A DNA stretch of 5,412 nt from NCBI GenBank assembly GCA_964654535.1, contig CAZZIZ010000222.1:1-5412 (forward strand), given 5' to 3'. The notes below the pieces were generated by a model. The model saw only the letters and a list, made by a program, of their open reading frames with translations. It did no database searches and was not told the origin of the DNA. This document shows positions 1-4,200 of this stretch, piece by piece. The DNA comes from CAZZIZ01 sp964654535. GTDB lineage: Bacteria > Bacteroidota > Bacteroidia > Chitinophagales > UBA2359. Each line of letters begins with the position of its first letter. Positions within the stretch are counted from its first letter, which is position 1. Both the position numbers and the translations under genes were made by a program.

Positions 1-356
1 TTGATCATATGGCCCGTTTTCCTGGCTGCGAAGATGAAGACATGAACAACATTGAACTGAAGGAATGTGCCGATGAAGCACTGCGCAAATTTTTCAAGAG
101 GCACGTTCGCTATCCTTCTATTGCAAGAGAAAAAGGAATTGAGGGTCGTGTCGGCGTAACTTTTATAATTACCGAATCTGGTGAGGTCAGCAATGTTGAG
201 GTTGTTAGAGATCCAGGCGCGGCGCTGGGCTATTACGGGCTTGGTAAAGAGGTTTCTAGAGTAACTCATAAAATGCCAGAGTGGGTTCCAGGGAGGCAAG
301 CGGGTAAATCTGTTAAAGTGAAATTTTCGACCAGCGTATTGTTTCAACTGCAATAA
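1..356 (+). CDS. TonB-family protein, C-terminal domain (5' partial)
   Basis: The reading frame is open to the left edge (in-frame codons from base 3: Asp, His, then Met at 9). The ATG at 9 is probably internal, because in Bacteroidota TonB proteins the RFPGCED motif normally follows a few residues such as V-[ED]-x-M-P; here the frame reads D-H-M-A-RFPGCED. Visible parts are the RFPGCED motif, ECAD, the YPSIAREKGIEGRV core (YP.A...GIEG.V), a VEVVRDPG strand and the final W.PG.Q.GK.V.V segment ending in FQLQ. This is the TonB C-terminal fold (PF03544 type), which in the family contacts the TonB box of outer-membrane receptors in the periplasm and passes on energy from ExbB/ExbD. The N-terminal part is outside the window, so it could be a classical TonB with one membrane helix or a fusion, for example to an M56/BlaR1-like peptidase. 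Stop is TAA at 354-356. DUF4286 follows after 36 bases on the same strand, so co-transcription is possible. Confidence 0.88.
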   Translation, partial: DHMARFPGCEDEDMNNIELKECADEALRKFFKRHVRYPSIAREKGIEGRVGVTFIITESGEVSNVEVVRDPGAALGYYGLGKEVSRVTHKMPEWVPGRQAGKSVKVKFSTSVLFQLQ

Positions 357-371
357 TATTAATCACTAATT

Positions 372-396
372 TCATAGTCTGATTTTCAGGCTATGA
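372..396 (+). promoter_or_regulatory. Hairpin enclosing the DUF4286 start codon
   Basis: Bases 372-382 pair with 386-396 around a TTT loop: 11 base pairs, ten Watson-Crick and one G-T (378/390). The 3' arm contains the ATG at 393-395 and the bases just before it, where a ribosome would bind. No T-run follows, so it is a poor intrinsic terminator for the TonB gene. It could lower translation of the downstream gene, or open under some condition. The pairing is seen directly; the regulatory role is inference. Confidence 0.45.
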
Positions 397-698
397 TATT
401 ATACAACGTAACGGTAAAGATCGAACACGAAATTCACGACGAGTGGTTGGCGTGGATGCGAGAAGTGCATATTCCAGACGTAATGAAGACTGGGCAGTTT
501 CAAAGCCACAGGCTTTGTAAACTGATGGAGCAGGACGAATCTGATGGTCTTACCTATGCGATTCAATACTTAGCGACTTCTATGAGTCATGTTTTTACTT
601 ACCAGGAGAAGTTCGCTCCCAAGCTTCAAGCGGAACACACTGAGAAGTATGCGGGTAAATTTGTTGCTTTCCGCACGCTGCTACGTATTATCGAGTAG
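393..698 (+). CDS. DUF4286 family protein
   Basis: A complete 101-residue protein, the usual length for DUF4286 (PF14114 type), a small family of unknown function known mainly from Bacteroidota. Recognisable features are the start MILYNVTVKIEHEIHDEW, then WM.E.HIPDVM.TG.F, a central C.L.EQDE.DG.TYA.QY block, and the C-terminal segment with APKL..EHT.KYAGKFVAFRTLL. The strongly conserved N-terminus fixes the start at the ATG at 393; there is no good alternative. There is no signal peptide or membrane segment, so it should be cytoplasmic. The alternating strand/helix look, with HIP near residue 26, resembles small ferredoxin-like (dimeric alpha-beta barrel) proteins, but that is only an impression. 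No clear Shine-Dalgarno is present, as is normal in this phylum, and the start codon is inside a hairpin. It lies 36 bases after the TonB-domain gene on the same strand. No function is assigned. Confidence 0.9.
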   Translation: MILYNVTVKIEHEIHDEWLAWMREVHIPDVMKTGQFQSHRLCKLMEQDESDGLTYAIQYLATSMSHVFTYQEKFAPKLQAEHTEKYAGKFVAFRTLLRIIE

Positions 699-730
699 TG
701 TTTAGCTTAAGCCTTCCACAACAAACTAAA

Positions 731-885
731 CCGCGTGAGGGATAGAGGCCTTTGTGGAGCTCCTGTTTGAAAAAGCAAGAAAGGGCTTTAGCTCCCAAGA
801 GCTAGAAAGCCCTTTTGCTTTTTCAAGAACAGAGCGACGGCCGAAAACCCGACCCTTTGCACTTTGTGCAAGATGGGGCACGCCC
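731..885 (+). ncRNA. Structured intergenic element, candidate RNA motif
   Basis: This gene-free segment folds into a closed branched shape. An outer stem pairs GCGTG (733-737) with CACGC (879-883). Inside it GGCC (747-750) can pair with GGCC (839-842). A long arm spans 763-832, and a second hairpin pairs TTGCAC (857-862) with GTGCAA (866-871), extended by CCC (853-855) with GGG (875-877). The flanking words GCGTGAGGGAT and CCCGACCC, followed by an ACGCCC end, match in my memory a recurring intergenic element of Bacteroidota genomes with a variable central hairpin. I cannot name it with certainty; Rfam Flavo-1 is one family to test. It may be a small RNA, a mobile repeat or a processing/termination element. 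The plus orientation is assumed from the remembered wording; pairing alone does not decide the strand. Confidence 0.5.
763..832 (+). terminator. Long hairpin, possible bidirectional terminator
   Basis: Bases 769-794 and 799-824 are inverted copies around a CCAA loop, with a two-base bulge on each side (GA at 779-780, AG at 804-805). The core is AAGGGCTTT paired with AAAGCCCTT, and the arms end in GCTTTTTC on either strand. The stem extends through CTGTT (763-767) with AACAG (828-832). It lies 65 bases after the DUF4286 stop between convergent genes, so it may end plus-strand transcription. The T-run belongs to the stem rather than following it, so it may instead be only the central arm of the larger element. 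Confidence 0.5.
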
Positions 886-965
886 AGAACTAATTTCCAA
901 TAGTTGATTCTGCATGTTGGTCGATATTGTTGCTTGCCCTTGAGCAATCGCAAATCTTAAATCTT
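886..965. other. Intergenic spacer without recognised features
   Basis: Between the folded element and the REP-like cluster I see only a weak TTGCT/AGCAA inverted repeat near 930-946 and a short AAATCTT direct doublet just before the cluster. There is no convincing coding frame, promoter or RNA gene. Confidence 0.4.
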
Positions 966-996
966 AATATGGTGCGAGCGTCCCCACTCGTTCCGT
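966..996 (-). repeat. REP-like unit, inverted copy
   Basis: Bases 970-996 match the reverse complement of 1085-1111 at 24 of 27 positions. Read on the minus strand it is GGAA, then the stem CGAGTG / CGCTCG around a GGGA loop, then CACCA. Compared with the unit at 1085, the sixth stem pair is changed on both sides (C-G to G-C) and the fifth becomes T-G, so pairing is kept. This pattern suits a REP palindrome. With the unit at 1085 it forms an inverted pair 88 bases apart. Confidence 0.6.
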
Positions 997-1022
997 ACTG
1001 AAATTTACATCTCCTTGCCCCT

Positions 1023-1058
1023 TACCATACAAACTCGACTGTTCCGGTCGGTATGGTA
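1023..1058. repeat. Inverted repeat inside the REP-like pair
   Basis: TACCATAC (1023-1030) pairs perfectly with GTATGGTA (1051-1058). After a five-base bulge on the left side, CGAC (1036-1039) pairs with GTCG (1047-1050). The hairpin lies near the centre of the spacer between the two inverted REP-like arms, so the whole 970-1111 segment could fold as nested stems. Confidence 0.5.
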
Positions 1059-1084
1059 TCAAGAATGGAGTACTATGATAATTA

Positions 1085-1146
1085 ACGGAACGAGCCGGGA
1101 GGCTCGCACCAATGAAGGGAACGAGCTGGGAGGTTCACAGTAATGA
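1085..1146 (+). repeat. REP-like units, 31-bp tandem direct pair
   Basis: Two 31-base units abut exactly (1085-1115 and 1116-1146) and agree at 25 of 31 positions. The first carries a perfect palindrome, CGAGCC GGGA GGCTCG (1091-1106), preceded by GGAA and followed by CACCAATGA. The second (CGAGCT GGGA GGTTCA) keeps most of the stem through G-T pairs and keeps the GGGA loop. The form (small GC-rich palindrome, conserved flanking bases, inverted partner at 970-996) resembles REP/REPIN sequences moved by RAYT (TnpA-REP) transposases. No such transposase is in the window. Confidence 0.6.
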
Positions 1147-1187
1147 GGGCATGTGACGGATTGAAATTGAGTCCTAATATGGCGCAT

Positions 1188-1217
1188 AAAAAAAGGCGAG
1201 AATTTCTTCTCGCCTTT
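1188..1217 (-). terminator. Intrinsic terminator of the large minus-strand gene
   Basis: Read on the minus strand: AAAGGCGAGAA, GAAA loop, TTCTCGCC, then seven T residues (the A-run at 1188-1194). The 11-bp stem (1192-1202 with 1207-1217) has no mismatch. It begins 22 bases after the stop codon of the large gene, the classic place for a rho-independent terminator. Confidence 0.9.
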
Positions 1218-1239
1218 CTTAATATCTATTTGATACGGA

Positions 1240-4200
1240 TTACTCTTTAATGAATTTCGTTGTGTAAACGAAGCTTCCATCGTTTGCAGAGACGAAGTAA
1301 ACGCCTGCTGCTAAGTAGTCAATATCAACTTGTAGTAATGAGTTAAGACCAGTGCCTTCTATTCTGTCAAGCTCTCTTCCACTAATGTCGTATATAGATA
1401 CTGTGACCTTCTCGTCAAGGTTAAGGTCGTCTAAGTAAACATTAATGAAGCTCGTCGCTGGAACTGGAGATACGCTGAAGTTGCTTTCTGTACTTCCTCT
1501 CTTCACAAAAATTACGTCTGCCGTTGTTGAAAGGCCGTTGTAATCAACTTGCGTTAATCGGTAGTAGTAGATTCCTGAATCTTCAACATCTGTATCTATG
1601 AAGCTATAGTCAATATTGACGATTGTATTACCTGCACCATCCACCGTTTGGATAGGCTCAAAGTTCACACCATCTCTTGATCTAGCCAAGATGAAGAAAT
1701 CGTTGTTGATTTCAGTTGCTGTACTCCAAGTAATGTAGTTATCGTTTTCTCTTGCTATAGCATCGAAAGCAGACAGTTCAATTGGTGTTGGTTTATCGCA
1801 ATCAAGGATAAGCGTCGCAGTCTCTTCTGAGTTACAGAATGGATCGAAAGCGGAAACGCTTACTGTACCCGTTCCGTTAGGAGCCGAAACTTGTATTGGC
1901 ATTTCTCCCGCAGTGAACGTTCCGTTAACTCCTGTACCGTTTATAGTGTAAGAAGCAAACTCATCGAAAGATGGAAGACCACCTTGAGCAAAGAAGAGAA
2001 CAGTGGCATCTCCGGTATCCTCGTTACAAATTACTTCTGTATTAATGAACACTTCACCTAAGAAGGTTACAAATGGACCGAAAGCCACTTGGAAACAAGG
2101 ATCGTTATTGTCAGGGAAACCGTCTCCATTAAGATCTGGTCCAACTACAACTGATAAGTTGTAAGTAGCACTGAAGGAAGGAGCATTCAAATCAAACGAA
2201 GTAAAAACGCCCGTTGTGTTGGTTGCTAAGATATTTCCTAACTGACCGTTGACTCCGTCGTGAACGACATAAACAACTGCTTGTCCAGTCATACCACCAC
2301 TAATAGCAGCTGTAGCGGAAACAGATTCTCCTGGACAGGCAATTTGAGTGCCCTGCGTTACTGTAACACTAGCACAGCCATCTAAACATATTCCCCAAGA
2401 CACTGAAGGTCCAGGAACTAGAAGATTACAAAAGCCTCCATCTGCAATACCATCACCATTCAGATCCTCTCCTGTAACACCCGCTACATAGTAAGGAGTA
2501 TTAATTTGAAGTCCTGGAATAGTCAAAAAGTCGAATTGTCCAGTATTGTTAGAAGCCAATAAGGTTCCTGTTCCATTTGGACCAGTGTATAGGCCATAGT
2601 TGATAACGCTTGCATTTGAACCAGCCATAATAACCGTAGCAGGAACATTAATGTTTGATTGAGCAGCAATGTCAGCACAACCAGCAAATGGCCCAGTAGG
2701 GAATGCGATTACTTGGCAATCCATTCCGCCACCGCTGGTACCGCCGTCGTCTCCTCCGCCGCCAACGCATTCCTCTTGGAATACGGTGATCGGGTTTGAA
2801 AGTGCGAAGCAATCGGCCATAATATTTGCAACTTGATTGTCAGGGAATACTAGATCTCCGTTCCAACAAATTTGCCATATCATACTTGTACCTAAGTCAG
2901 CACCAAAGAAATCGAATAGCGGTCCTTCTGATGGTCCTGAAGTAATAATAGTACCAGTTGCATCGGTAATGATGAAAGCACAATTCTCACCAGTACCTGG
3001 AGTCGTAACGTCTACTGTTACTTTGTGCCCAAAGATTTCACTATCAGTACAAACAACGATTACTTCAGAGTTTGTAGGTCCATCTTCAATTTTACCACCA
3101 TCAACATCTGCACGAACTACAGTTATTGGATTTGAGAAAGCGATACACTCTCCAGTAATATCCGCTACTAAGCCAGTAGTTGGGAAAGTGAAATCACAAT
3201 CGTATGCTACGTGGTATAGCGTGCAGCTTCCTGGAGGGGCATTTTCAAAAGAGAATGTTGGTCCAGGTAGAGGTCCTTCTAATATTTGAGTTCCAGAAGC
3301 ATCAGCTACAATGAAAAAGCCATTTGGAGCAACCGGAGCAACTGGGATAGTTACTGTTCCAATTGCGCTAGGATCACCTGCACATACTGTTAAGTTTGGC
3401 GTTCCATTATCCCAAAGTATTTGTGCTGGAGAAATGTTACAATCACAATCGTCATCGCCTTTAGTACAAGGAACTGGTCCTCCAGAATCGAATGAACCAG
3501 GACAGCCAGTAGCATCAGTGAAGTTAAGATTAACAGCAGTCCCATCTGCAAATGAAAGTGAGAACGGTGTGTTAATTGCAACAGAAAGCGCAGCGCCAAT
3601 ACCAGTACCTGATACTGTGTAAAGTTCACTAGGATCTGTAGCTGGTAATCCTCCAGATAATGTAAACGTGTAAGTGAATACTCCTGCGTCTTCGTCACAT
3701 AAGAAGTCAGCCGTTACGAATATGTCGCCAGGACAATCGTCGTCTTTAGAACAAGCAACTGGTCCACCTGAATCGAAACTTGCATCACATCCAGCGTCAT
3801 CAATTATGCTAAGAACGACTGCTGTACCATCGTTATAAGAGAGTGAGAATGGAACCCCTGCAAATACTGTAAGTGGAGTGCCGATGTTGGTTCCAGAAAC
3901 AGTATAGCCTTCTGCTGGGTCTGTACCAGGTAATCCACCTGTAAGCGTGTAAGTGTAAGTAAATACACCCGCATCTTCGTCACAGACAAAGGCTGTTGTT
4001 ATGGCGATGTCACCAGGACAATCATCGTCTTTAGAACAAGCAACTGGTCCACCTGAATCGAAAGTTGCAGTACAACCGCCATCATCTGTTACATTGATTA
4101 CAACTGGAGTCCCATCTGAGAATGATAGAGCGAAGTTGCCGTTAGCAAAAACATTCAAGGCAGCACCAATTCCAGAACCCGTCACTGAGTAAGACGCGTT

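Noticed and set aside
357..392. Promoter for DUF4286 in the gap
   Set aside because: I looked for a Bacteroidota -7 element (TAnnTTTG) with a -33 TTG and found no convincing match in the 36-base gap.
726..953. Minus-strand 75-codon open frame
   Set aside because: It runs through the long hairpin and the folded element, resembles no protein I know, and its codons simply mirror the inverted repeat.
1085..1146. Possible CRISPR repeats
   Set aside because: The two 31-base units abut without a spacer, differ at six positions, and the third copy is inverted. No cas gene is present.
1059..1280. Minus-strand 73-codon open frame
   Set aside because: It overlaps the end of the large gene in another frame, crosses its terminator and the REP-like repeats, and has no recognisable protein features.
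2837..3289. Plus-strand 150-codon open frame opposite the large gene
   Set aside because: Antisense shadow of the A repeats. The repetitive, low-complexity composition follows from the codons of the real gene. The other antisense frames (3311-3622, 4001-4192, 4238-4426, 4805-5110) are rejected for the same reason.
3390..3698. Minus-strand open frames in another frame inside the B repeats (also 3804-3989)
   Set aside because: Out-of-frame shadows of the repeat coding sequence; the in-frame protein has clear conserved repeats and a sorting domain.
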